DNA of 5,339 bases, from NCBI GenBank assembly GCA_050251575.1, contig JBFWMP010000174.1, positions 1 through 5,339 on the forward strand, in the 5' to 3' direction. The translations under genes and the position numbers were made by a program. Of this stretch, positions 1 to 5,339 are shown one piece after another (position 1 is the first letter of the stretch; every line of letters begins with the position of its first letter). The notes under the pieces were generated by a model, which was not told where the DNA came from, ran no database searches, and was given only the letters and a program-made list of their open reading frames with translations. The stretch comes from X23 sp050251575. Its GTDB lineage: Bacteria; Bacillota; Clostridia; SK-Y3.

Positions 1-284
1 AATAGGTTCTATTTTGCTATAATACTTTAAAATATATTTACGATATTTATTAATATATACTTACATATATTTTATGTATGTTTTATTACTGTTCCTTTAA
101 TCTTTCTTACTTATACAGTAGTATTATGATATTTTTCCTTAATATATACATATAGTATCTATATTGTATCATGTATTTTCAATATAGGTATAATCTAATT
201 ATTGCACATAATTAACGAACTTTTTCTATCGAAATGCAAGGTATTTTGTACAAGAATGGAGTATGGCGATAACAAGCAAAACGA
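1..284. other. A+T-rich intergenic region, no gene seen
   Basis: This stretch lies downstream of the small ribbon-helix-helix gene and runs to the window edge. It is strongly A+T-rich and I see no convincing open reading frame, tRNA or hairpin terminator. It contains an 11-base direct repeat, TTAATATATAC, at 50-60 and 139-149, which is weak evidence in such biased DNA. It also has tandem AGTATC (154-159) and TGTATC (165-170) boxes 11 bases apart, resembling the boxes upstream of parA. A 14-base string at 117-130 matches 2454-2467 at 13 positions. These could be further binding sites for the ParA partner protein, but that is inference only. Confidence 0.5.
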
Positions 285-539
285 CTAATCCTCAGCATGT
301 TTTTTTGCAAATTCGCGAAGTGAAAATCGTATTCCTGCAGCCCAGCCCAAGCCCATACTCTGGAACAGTTCTTCCAACTCCCGCTTGAACGATGGTTCTA
401 TTGAAAACGTAGTGAGTACCTTATTCTCTTTTTTCCTTTTCTTCGGTTCATTTGAGAATAATTCCTTTGCTTTCTGCCCACTGATGCTCTCATCCATAAC
501 CAATTCATTTTCCACATTCGGGTTTTTCTTCAGTGCCAT
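285..539 (-). CDS. Small ribbon-helix-helix-like DNA-binding protein, probable ParA partner (ParB-like)
   Basis: This 84-residue protein starts three bases after the parA stop, so the two genes almost certainly share a transcript. A good ribosome binding site, GGAG, sits 7 bases before the ATG, inside the end of parA. The N-terminal half (residues 1-40) is charged and probably disordered, with a basic run PKKRKKENK at 32-40. The C-terminal half fits the ribbon-helix-helix pattern: a short strand VLTTFSI (41-47), helix A (about 49-61), a turn around SMGLGW, and helix B (about 66-82). Small RHH proteins encoded directly after a ParA without its own DNA-binding domain are typical centromere-binding partners and autorepressors in type Ib-like partition systems (ParG and Omega are examples). 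The fold is read by eye from the strand-helix-helix pattern. Sequence-level homology to a named ParB is not claimed. Alternatives are a plasmid copy-control repressor or an antitoxin-like RHH without a toxin. Confidence 0.72.
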   Translation of the reverse strand: MALKKNPNVENELVMDESISGQKAKELFSNEPKKRKKENKVLTTFSIEPSFKRELEELFQSMGLGWAAGIRFSLREFAKKHAED

Positions 540-542
540 ACC

Positions 543-1304
543 TTATCTCCAAATATCTTTATTAAGTGTCTTGATCGCTCCAACCGTACTTTCTTTCAAC
601 CCTCTTCCCCTTGCTTTAAAAAGCTGAGGCGCATAGCCTGCTTCCTGAGCTTTTCTGAAAAGAGGATCGACCGGAATCTTGTATACTGTGAACACCCCTT
701 TACATGCTGCATTATAGATGTCACGGTGTTGTTTGATCCTGTTATCAAAAGAATTTATGATAATTTTTGAATGGCTCACTGTCGATCGTAGATTCTTCTT
801 CAATCTTGCCAATTCATCAATGAATATTTCAAGTCCATCAAGGCTAAATACCTCAGGAGTCATCGGTGTGATGACTTCATCACTAGAGATAAGCGCTGCA
901 CGTTCCAATCGGCCAAGTCCAGGTGAAAGATCAAGGATTATCCTGTCAAAAGAATCCGAAACTTCATGTACTAAATCCTGTAAGACAAAAGGTTCTTCGG
1001 CTAATTTAGTTTCAGCATACAGTTTTAAGGTTCCCCCGATTCCAAAAGTAGGAAGTAAAGACATGTTCTGTATCTGTGGTATGGGAATGATAGCATCCTG
1101 GATATAGCACCTTCCTTGGACAACATCGGCTAATTCATACTGAGGTGCTTCTTTCAAAAACCACGAAGAAGCGTTTCCTTGAGGATCGACATCTACCAAC
1201 AACGTACTATACCCATCCAAAGCAGATTGGCAAGCAAGCGTTCCTGAGATGGTAGTCTTTCCTACACCACCCTTCTGCAGGTGGAATGATATTGTCTTTG
1301 CCAT
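543..1304 (-). CDS. parA: ParA family ATPase (plasmid/chromosome partition, MinD/ParA/Soj superfamily)
   Basis: This is a 253-residue P-loop ATPase of the ParA/Soj type, which drives DNA segregation through ATP-dependent, nucleoid-bound gradients. The deviant Walker A box KGGVGKTT spans residues 11-18, with signature lysine K11 and P-loop lysine K16. The switch I/Walker A' motif VDVDPQGNAS is at 37-46 (D38, D40). Walker B is IILDLSPG at 122-129 (D125). The C-terminal part (about 180-250) carries the conserved NSFDNR and PVDPLFRKAQEAG stretches seen in this family. There is no N-terminal helix-turn-helix extension, so it is a Soj/type Ib-sized protein that should depend on a partner for DNA recognition. 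The start at MAKTISFH was chosen because the Walker A box then lies at the usual distance and AAGG sits 9 bases upstream. The in-frame ATG 22 codons upstream (1370) would span the predicted promoter and has no ribosome binding site. The downstream RHH gene is the likely partner. Confidence 0.93.
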   Translation of the reverse strand: MAKTISFHLQKGGVGKTTISGTLACQSALDGYSTLLVDVDPQGNASSWFLKEAPQYELADVVQGRCYIQDAIIPIPQIQNMSLLPTFGIGGTLKLYAETKLAEEPFVLQDLVHEVSDSFDRIILDLSPGLGRLERAALISSDEVITPMTPEVFSLDGLEIFIDELARLKKNLRSTVSHSKIIINSFDNRIKQHRDIYNAACKGVFTVYKIPVDPLFRKAQEAGYAPQLFKARGRGLKESTVGAIKTLNKDIWR

Positions 1305-1324
1305 GGATGTAAACCTTAAACAAC

Positions 1325-1353
1325 AGTATATACCCAGTTCATCAGTCGTACAA
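1325..1353 (-). promoter_or_regulatory. Candidate sigma70-type promoter of the parA operon
   Basis: Read on the minus strand, TTGTAC (1353-1348) and TATACT (1330-1325) are separated by 17 bases. The -10 box matches the consensus at five of six positions and the -35 at three. The -10 lies 20 bases before the chosen parA ATG, leaving a short leader that contains the AAGG ribosome binding site. The promoter lies just downstream of the AGTATY boxes at 1376-1405, a layout suited to autoregulation. Not experimentally supported. Confidence 0.4.
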
Positions 1354-1375
1354 GTATTATTATGAATCATGCAAG

Positions 1376-1405
1376 AATACTGTGATACTTATTTATTTCA
1401 GTATC
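1376..1405. promoter_or_regulatory. Candidate operator/centromere boxes upstream of parA
   Basis: On the minus strand this stretch contains GATACT (1405-1400), then after 10 bases AGTATC (1389-1384), then after 2 more AGTATT (1381-1376). The first two form an inverted pair and the last two a direct pair with an 8-base period. Closely spaced short repeats in both orientations upstream of the operon are what RHH partition repressors bind. A further AGTATT-type box is seen on the plus strand at 1353-1358. The boxes are short and the DNA is A+T-rich, so assignment as the binding site of the RHH protein is inference. Confidence 0.35.
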
Positions 1406-1515
1406 TTTTAATATATTTTTCGATAATATTTTAATATAGCTGTAATTTTAATTAATATAACTTTAATTCTGTTTTTATATGTTTTACTATTATTAATTAT
1501 TGTTATAATATTTTT
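1406..1515. repeat. Very A+T-rich spacer with short phased repeats
   Basis: TTTTAATATA occurs at 1406-1415 and again at 1429-1438, 23 bases apart, followed by a looser copy with a two-base insertion at 1446-1459. The whole spacer between parA and the transposase relic is almost free of G and C. Spacing near two helical turns could give intrinsic curvature, as often seen near centromere-like sites and replication origins. No DnaA box or replication gene is visible, so an origin is not claimed. Confidence 0.35.
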
Positions 1516-2220
1516 TTACATCTTATAACAATTTAGATATACCAAACAGAAGTTAGTTGAAAAAGCCAAGGAGCATGAGTTATTGAACAACTGTGTTAGG
1601 GCCCCGAAGGTTTTGCCTCCGTTCTTTCTGACCGTATCAATGCTGGAGAAAACCGAGCAGAAATTGGAGATGCCATCAGCAGAGCGGAACGACCCTGCAT
1701 CCTTCATCTTCAGCGTGCTCAGTCTAAAATTCTTTTCTCCGATATCGTTCGAGAAGAGGGCGACGACAATAGCCTTGAGGTTGCTTCCGAATTGCAGGCA
1801 GGCAGACACGCCATGGAATTGGTCATTCCTGGAATCAATCACCATGAGGTAACAATAAACAGCATTAGGGGCTTCCTTGAGAGGCAAGGTTGTACCCTTA
1901 TGGTCCATCTAACTGCGGGTTTTCTTCTTGGTGGAAGAAGGTTCCCCCTTGTTGATGGAGGCCGGCTTGCTGCTGTGCTTCTGCTCCTCAAGCTGTGCTA
2001 TCCTTGCATCCCTGGAGGCTATGACCTGCTTGAGTTCATCAATGGTGCAGGAAAGCTTGTCGATTATTTGGGACTGTGTCTTGTTCTGGTCAGTGAGCTC
2101 GGAGAGCTGGGAAGACTGCTTGATCCCCTGAAGGACCAGTTTCTCATTGGTCGCAGAAAGACGGTCAATCTTGCGATTGAGTCGTTCAAATTCCTCCTTC
2201 CAAGTAACTTCTGGTACCAT
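1516..2220 (-). pseudogene. Decayed IS66-family transposase (TnpC/ISL-type) with in-frame stop and internal deletions
   Basis: Two consecutive open segments in the same frame are separated by one TAG (1911-1909). The first (2220-1912, 103 residues) is the IS66-type N-terminal coiled coil: heptad-like leucines and isoleucines, then a KHSSKPAS...KKKTRS linker. It keeps an ATG with AGGA 5 bases upstream. The second (1908-1516, 130 residues) begins DHKGTTLPLKEAP, corresponding to the GHKG stretch before the zinc-finger region. It continues with GVSACLQFGSNLKAIVVALF, like the YGPNLKAL segment at the start of the IS66 catalytic domain. It then jumps to SNDIGEKNFR...SSIDTVRKNG, which aligns without gaps to the C-terminal SNNxxENxIR...SLxETAxxNG region, including the final catalytic glutamate position. 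About 234 codons remain where full-length members have roughly 450-550, and the central Asp-containing core is missing. The last 25 or so residues do not look like the family. No tnpB or tnpA and no terminal repeats were found. The family call is by eye. Confidence 0.75.
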
Positions 2221-2558
2221 CTAAATCCTATCTCACTTAAAAATACGATAGCATATTTCCTATTGAATCATAACAGTAATTTGTATTTTTCATGGAACTA
2301 TCTCAAATTATAAAGCATATGAGAAGTAATGTATTGATGGGATACAAGGTATGGCGTCAAGTCAGAATACAACAGCTCACATAGGCTTCCTGCTCAGACT
2401 TGTATAGGTATACCTGCGTAGTTTCCTTATTTTTCATATAACGATACTACTATAGTAGTATCATGATTACATCATAATTGAATTCTTGGTAATTTTTTTC
2501 ATGGTAAAGTATTAGATTCATTGCATCTCTACCCTATTGTATCATGCACCGTACAACG
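2221..2558. other. Intergenic region between the transposase relic and the permease gene
   Basis: About 340 bases without a supportable gene. It holds a perfect 20-base palindrome (2443-2462, listed separately) and a 10-base palindrome AGGTATACCT at 2406-2415. No tRNA, clear intrinsic terminator or missing IS66 accessory gene was seen. The left boundary of the IS66 element could lie here, but no target-site duplication or terminal repeat could be recognised. Confidence 0.45.
2443..2462. repeat. Perfect 20-base palindrome
   Basis: GATACTACTATAGTAGTATC reads the same on both strands. It can be an operator for a dimeric regulator or a small cruciform. It lies about 100 bases downstream of the permease stop codon, with no U-tract on that strand, so it is not a typical terminator. 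Its outer half-sites, GATACT and AGTATC, are the same hexamers that form the inverted pair upstream of parA. A perfect 20-base palindrome is expected by chance only about 0.005 times in a window this size with even base use, and somewhat more often in A+T-rich DNA. Confidence 0.6.
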
Positions 2559-3356
2559 TCAGTTGTTTATACCAGTAGTTGCTAACATGATAACTGCCAA
2601 TGCAACGAATACACCTCCCATAACCTTGCTCAAAACTTTTTCATTAACCTTGTTGGCAAGCTTTGCAGCGAAACGCCCTCCGATTACTGTGCCTATTGCT
2701 CCAAAGATCGAGGCTTTTAATGGAAGATTAGATGTAATGGCGTGTCCTATTGTCCCCGACGCAGCAGTAAAGGCCATTATGAGCGTAGAAGTGCCTATAC
2801 CTTCATGCATGCTGTACTGCATGACGAATACCAGAATAAGCAAAATCATAACCCCGCCGCCTGCTCCAAATAGCCCACTTATTATACCTACTAGGATTCC
2901 AAGCAATAAACTGGAAACTATGACATTGGATCTTAAAAGCTTCAATATACGCGATTGTTGGGGGTTAGCATCATTACCGTTTAAATTAGGCACACCAACT
3001 TTGGCCCCTCTGAACCAAAATAACACCGCCGTAATTACCAAAAATATACTGAAAGCGCTGCTCAATCCAACCTCTGGAATGAAAGGCGATATAAAGCTAC
3101 CTATCTGCGCACCACTGACAGACCCTATGGTTATCCAAATACCTTGTTTAAGATTCAGATTTTTATTTTGGTAATATGTCCACGCTACTACCAATGATGC
3201 TATGGTATCTATAAAAAGGCTTGCTCCAATAGCATCGGAAGTAGTGTAGCCAAGTATAATAAAGGCCGGAACTACAACCATAACACCGCTTGCACCTATC
3301 AGGCCAGTTACAATGCCAGCGATGCACCCTATACACAAAACAAGTACATATTCCAT
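2559..3356 (-). CDS. TauE/SafE family sulfite/sulfonate-type membrane permease
   Basis: This 265-residue integral membrane protein has the two-fold internal repeat of the TauE/SafE family (formerly DUF81). The first half carries GLIGASG at residues 18-24 followed by a hydrophobic segment and AIGAS at 42-46. The second half repeats this as GLFGAGGG at 161-168 and GIGTS at 186-190. About eight hydrophobic segments can be traced (roughly 3-35, 44-61, 72-92, 99-116, 144-160, 166-180, 188-206 and 214-262, the last probably two). A polar loop at 118-140 joins the halves. Length is normal for the family. Members export or import sulfite, sulfoacetate, taurine-derived or other organic anions, and substrate cannot be read from sequence. 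No sulfur-metabolism gene is nearby. A purine-rich GGGGGCAGGG run just before the ATG serves as ribosome binding site. It is separated from the upstream glucosidase by 223 bases with hairpins, so it is probably a separate transcript. Confidence 0.88.
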   Translation of the reverse strand: MEYVLVLCIGCIAGIVTGLIGASGVMVVVPAFIILGYTTSDAIGASLFIDTIASLVVAWTYYQNKNLNLKQGIWITIGSVSGAQIGSFISPFIPEVGLSSAFSIFLVITAVLFWFRGAKVGVPNLNGNDANPQQSRILKLLRSNVIVSSLLLGILVGIISGLFGAGGGVMILLILVFVMQYSMHEGIGTSTLIMAFTAASGTIGHAITSNLPLKASIFGAIGTVIGGRFAAKLANKVNEKVLSKVMGGVFVALAVIMLATTGINN

Positions 3357-3375
3357 GCCCTGCCCCCATCAATGC

Positions 3376-3404
3376 GTATTACAAATCATAATGAAAGGTA
3401 TCAA
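3376..3404 (-). promoter_or_regulatory. Candidate promoter of the TauE/SafE permease gene
   Basis: On the minus strand, TTGATA (3404-3399, five of six -35 positions) and TAATAC (3381-3376, three of six -10 positions) are 17 bases apart. The -10 ends 19 bases before the permease ATG. The -35 overlaps the left arm of the multi-hairpin element, so cruciform formation or a protein bound to that element could affect this gene. The -10 match is poor, hence low confidence. Confidence 0.28.
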
Positions 3405-3501
3405 TACCCCAGGGCAAGCCCTGGACTTAGGAGGCGTTGCCTCCTTTTCCGCCCCAAGGGACGGGGTATCTCACCTTGCTTTCCCGGCACTCGCTCGGGA
3501 A
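3395..3501. repeat. G+C-rich multi-hairpin intergenic element (REP/MITE-like or structured RNA)
   Basis: This compact palindromic cluster stands out from its A+T-rich surroundings. An outer imperfect inverted repeat pairs AAGGT (3395-3399) and ATACCCC (3404-3410) with GGGGTAT (3463-3469) and ACCTT (3473-3477). Inside it are CCAGGGC-AA-GCCCTGG (3409-3424) and a 7-bp stem with a GTT loop, AGGAGGC/GCCTCCT (3429-3445), followed by TTTT. GGGG at 3463-3466 can pair with CCCC at 3452-3455 or at 3407-3410, so the pairings compete. A last hairpin, TTCCCG/CGGGAA (3481-3501), lies outside the outer arms. Candidates are a repetitive extragenic palindrome or non-autonomous element, a decayed IS200/IS605-type end, or a structured RNA or terminator cluster. 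It contains no coding sequence, and I do not recognise a known family. Confidence 0.6.
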
Positions 3502-3549
3502 TGAATGATATATAGTAAGAAAAATGATTGAGGGGTGCAAGACCGAAAT

Positions 3550-3577
3550 TTAGAAAATTAGGCCCAATTTTTTCTAA
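3550..3577 (-). terminator. Weak terminator-like inverted repeat after the beta-glucosidase gene
   Basis: TTAGAAAATT (3550-3559) pairs with AATTTTTTCTAA (3566-3577), allowing a two-base bulge and a six-base AGGCCC loop. It starts just 2 bases beyond the glucosidase stop codon. The stem is A+T-rich and lacks a clear U-run on the coding strand after it, so it would be a weak intrinsic terminator at best. The G+C-rich hairpins 50-100 bases farther on may add to termination. Confidence 0.3.
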
Positions 3578-3579
3578 TA

Positions 3580-4908
3580 CTAAAATTCACAATAGCCTGA
3601 TATCACATCTCGCATCATATAACCACTATCTTTTATGATTCTCTCCTGGGTCTCATAGTCGACATATACGACGCCAAAGCGCTTCGAGTAACCAAAAGCC
3701 CATTCGAAATTATCGAGAAAAGACCATACAAAATAACCCTTTAACTTGACTCCTTCATCAATTGCTTGCTTACAGATTGCAAAGTGTTGATTCAGGTAAT
3801 CACAGCGCATCAAGTCATGCACCCTGCCCTCTTCTACCACATCATTGGCTGCACATCCATTTTCTGTAATATAGATGGGAAGGCCTTGGGTCTCGTCATC
3901 AAAATAGTGAAGCAACCGTAATAATCCATACGGCACAATAGGCCAATTCATGTCAGTTGTCCTTTGCCAGACAGGGACCTCACGGTATGCAAAAGGTTCC
4001 TCCTCATCGTAGACCACTGCTCCTTCATTATAATAATTGAGGCCTATGAAATCGATTGGTTCGGCAATGATGTCCATATCATCAGCTTGCACTGGGAAGG
4101 TAATTTTAAGTGTTTCAGTCACAAGAGAGGGGTACCCTTTTCCCATCAATGGATGCAAAAATACTTCTGTTGTTATTGCTCTTGCAAGCTCACTGGCTTT
4201 CCTATCTTTCGGCTTTCTCGTAGCAGGACGAGGGGCAATCGGATTCAGTGTTATCCCAATGGGAGTTGACAACCCAATCTTCCGGAATTCTTTTACAGAT
4301 AGACCATGTGCAAGATTCAAGTGGTGCACTGCATCAAAGGCTTCTCTCGCATTCGTATGTCCGGGAGCATGTTCACCATAAAGGTAGCCTAGATATGCAC
4401 TGCAGAAAGGTTCATTAAGCGTAATCCATTGGTCGACATATGCTCCAAGCTGCTCATAGCACACCTTTGCATAGGCAGCAAATGCATAGGATGTCTCTCG
4501 ATTGGTCCAGCCGCCCTCATCCTGCAAGATCTGAGGAAGATCCCAGTGGTACAAAGTTGCCACAGCCTTCATGCCTTTTGCGTGCAACTCCTCACAAAGA
4601 TTCCTGTAATATGAAACCCCAGCCTCGTTAACCTTTCCTTTTCCTTCAGGCATAATTCTCGGCCATGCAATAGAAAACCTATAGGCCTGAAATCCAAGTT
4701 CATCCATCAAGGAGACATCTTCTTTGTATCTATGATATTGGTCAGTTGCGACGCTTCCATCATCTCCATTCAGGATTGCCCCGGGCTTCTCACAGAAGGT
4801 GTCCCATATAGAAGGTTTCCTGCCATGCTCTTCTACTGCACCCTCTACTTGGTAGCTTGCGGTTGCACAACCCCAAAGGAATTCCTTGTCGAATACTACT
4901 TTTTGCAT
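3580..4908 (-). CDS. Glycoside hydrolase family 1 beta-glucosidase
   Basis: A 442-residue GH1 enzyme, full length for the family, with a single TIM-barrel domain. It opens with the N-terminal signature FLWGCATASYQVEG (10-23, Q20 contacts the glycone). Next come HWDLP (121-125), the acid/base motif TLNEP (163-167, E166), NYY (291-293) and the nucleophile motif ITENG (347-351, E349). The aglycone and glycone-recognition segment WSFLDNFEW follows (395-403, E402 and W403). E402-W403 and the lack of a phosphate-binding Ser-x-Lys-x-Tyr arrangement point to a beta-glucosidase/beta-galactosidase acting on unphosphorylated sugars rather than a 6-phospho enzyme. There is no signal peptide or membrane segment, so it should be cytosolic, cleaving imported cellobiose or other beta-glucosides by a retaining mechanism. 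The ATG at 4908 is supported by GAGG 7 bases upstream and by the family-typical distance to the first motif. No sugar transporter is in the window. The usual AEGY after the EW pair reads AFGY here, a mild variation. Confidence 0.95.
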   Translation of the reverse strand: MQKVVFDKEFLWGCATASYQVEGAVEEHGRKPSIWDTFCEKPGAILNGDDGSVATDQYHRYKEDVSLMDELGFQAYRFSIAWPRIMPEGKGKVNEAGVSYYRNLCEELHAKGMKAVATLYHWDLPQILQDEGGWTNRETSYAFAAYAKVCYEQLGAYVDQWITLNEPFCSAYLGYLYGEHAPGHTNAREAFDAVHHLNLAHGLSVKEFRKIGLSTPIGITLNPIAPRPATRKPKDRKASELARAITTEVFLHPLMGKGYPSLVTETLKITFPVQADDMDIIAEPIDFIGLNYYNEGAVVYDEEEPFAYREVPVWQRTTDMNWPIVPYGLLRLLHYFDDETQGLPIYITENGCAANDVVEEGRVHDLMRCDYLNQHFAICKQAIDEGVKLKGYFVWSFLDNFEWAFGYSKRFGVVYVDYETQERIIKDSGYMMRDVISGYCEF

Positions 4909-4930
4909 TGTCTGACCTCACCTGTACCGT

Positions 4931-4959
4931 ATTTTATCAATTGCTGGCTTTCCCTGCAA
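4931..4959 (-). promoter_or_regulatory. Candidate promoter of the beta-glucosidase gene
   Basis: On the minus strand, TTGCAG (4959-4954) and TAAAAT (4936-4931) are 17 bases apart. The -10 matches the consensus at five of six positions; the -35 matches at three. The -10 ends 22 bases before the ATG, leaving a short leader of about 15 bases that carries the GGTGAGG ribosome binding site. No clear LacI-type operator palindrome was recognised around it. Confidence 0.35.
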
Positions 4960-4989
4960 ATGGAGCCTATCATGGCGGCAGTAACCTAG

Positions 4990-5339
4990 CAAGCTTATGG
5001 ATTGTTTAGAACAAAGTACTCTCATTGTACAAATTAAATTGCTACTATTTTACTGCTTTTTCATACTATTTTTACCGTTTTCTATATCATTTAACTATGT
5101 TGTATTATTAAATTAGCTGTCTTATATCTCAAACCTTCTCCGCTTCCCATAAGTTTGTCCTTTTGAAGTATTTTATAATGGTTTATTGCCTTAAATTATA
5201 TTGCATTTTCGTGTTTTAATATCTTTTCAATTTATTCATTAATCATTTTTATAATGATATATTTTGTTATTATAGTCTTATAATTTCATTACAATATTGT
5301 TTTTTATATATTTAATATTGATTTTATTTGTAACAATTC
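4990..5339. other. A+T-rich region upstream of the beta-glucosidase, no gene seen
   Basis: About 350 bases running to the window edge, extremely A+T-rich from about 5030 onward. No open reading frame with a ribosome binding site, no RNA gene and no strong inverted repeat was found. In composition it resembles the spacers at 1-284 and 1376-1515. It may contain regulatory DNA for the glucosidase gene or for a gene beyond the edge. Confidence 0.5.

Noticed and set aside
718..1107. Plus-strand open frames opposite parA and opposite the beta-glucosidase (for example 4037-4381)
   Set aside because: Each overlaps a strongly conserved gene on the other strand and shows no motif or ribosome binding site of its own.
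1305..1370. An in-frame upstream ATG at 1370 that would add 22 residues to ParA
   Set aside because: It has no ribosome binding site, covers the best promoter candidate, and adds a cysteine-rich tail absent from this family. The start at 1304 puts the Walker A box at the usual distance from the N-terminus.
1792..2313. A 173-codon plus-strand open frame over the transposase relic
   Set aside because: It is the antisense shadow of the IS66 coiled-coil and linker. It has a low-complexity leucine/glycine-rich translation and no family resemblance.
2521..3174. A 217-codon plus-strand open frame opposite the permease gene
   Set aside because: It is antisense to a clear TauE/SafE gene with conserved internal repeats. 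Its proline/isoleucine-rich translation is what reversed membrane-protein codons produce.
3395..3477. Possible tRNA or tRNA-like cloverleaf in the multi-hairpin element
   Set aside because: The length and branched pairing are superficially similar, but there is no TTCGA-type T-loop, no recognisable anticodon arm and no proper acceptor stem.
3395..3501. CRISPR array or integron attC site
   Set aside because: The hairpins differ in sequence and are not regularly spaced repeats with spacers. The R-box and core motifs of attC sites are not seen, and no cas or integrase gene is present.
4931..5035. A LacI-type operator or antiterminator site upstream of the beta-glucosidase gene
   Set aside because: Repeated GTAC strings near 5016-5030 do not form a convincing inverted repeat, and no ribonucleic antiterminator stem-loop was found.

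Overview
The window is from a bacterium. It holds four intact genes and one transposase relic, all on the minus strand, separated by very A+T-rich intergenic DNA. The coding parts are visibly richer in G+C than the spacers at 1-284, 1376-1515 and 4990-5339. The host cannot be named from this evidence. A GH1 beta-glucosidase, an orphan TauE/SafE permease and a compact ParA cassette would fit a fermentative anaerobe. A spirochaete of the Sphaerochaeta/Treponema group is my best guess, held at low confidence.

Layout from right to left, in the direction of transcription. A GH1 beta-glucosidase (4908-3580) has its own plausible promoter and a strong ribosome binding site. It is followed by a weak A+T-rich terminator-like inverted repeat and then an unusual G+C-rich, multi-hairpin element (3395-3501). 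Next comes a TauE/SafE family permease (3356-2559), which probably starts its own transcript. A 340-base gap follows, with a perfect 20-base palindrome at 2443-2462. Then comes a decayed IS66-family transposase (2220-1516) with one in-frame stop and large internal deletions, including loss of the central catalytic core.

The left third is a ParA-type ATPase (1304-543). Three bases after its stop codon it is followed by an 84-residue protein with a ribbon-helix-helix-like C-terminal half (539-285). The pair has the organisation of a small type Ib-like segregation cassette: a ParA without an N-terminal DNA-binding domain plus a small DNA-binding partner. Upstream of parA lie a sigma70-like promoter, repeated AGTAT(C/T)/GATACT boxes and phased A/T-rich repeats. 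These are candidates for the operator and centromere. The same GATACT/AGTATC half-site forms the arms of the 20-base palindrome 1 kb away.

The ParA cassette, the transposon relic and the A+T-rich spacers suggest an accessory region: a plasmid, an integrated element or a genomic island. No replication protein, integrase, tRNA, rRNA or CRISPR array is visible, so I cannot say which. The beta-glucosidase and the permease look like independent cargo rather than parts of one pathway. I found no clear evidence of a wholly new system. The least explained pieces are the multi-hairpin element at 3395-3501 and the putative partition site.
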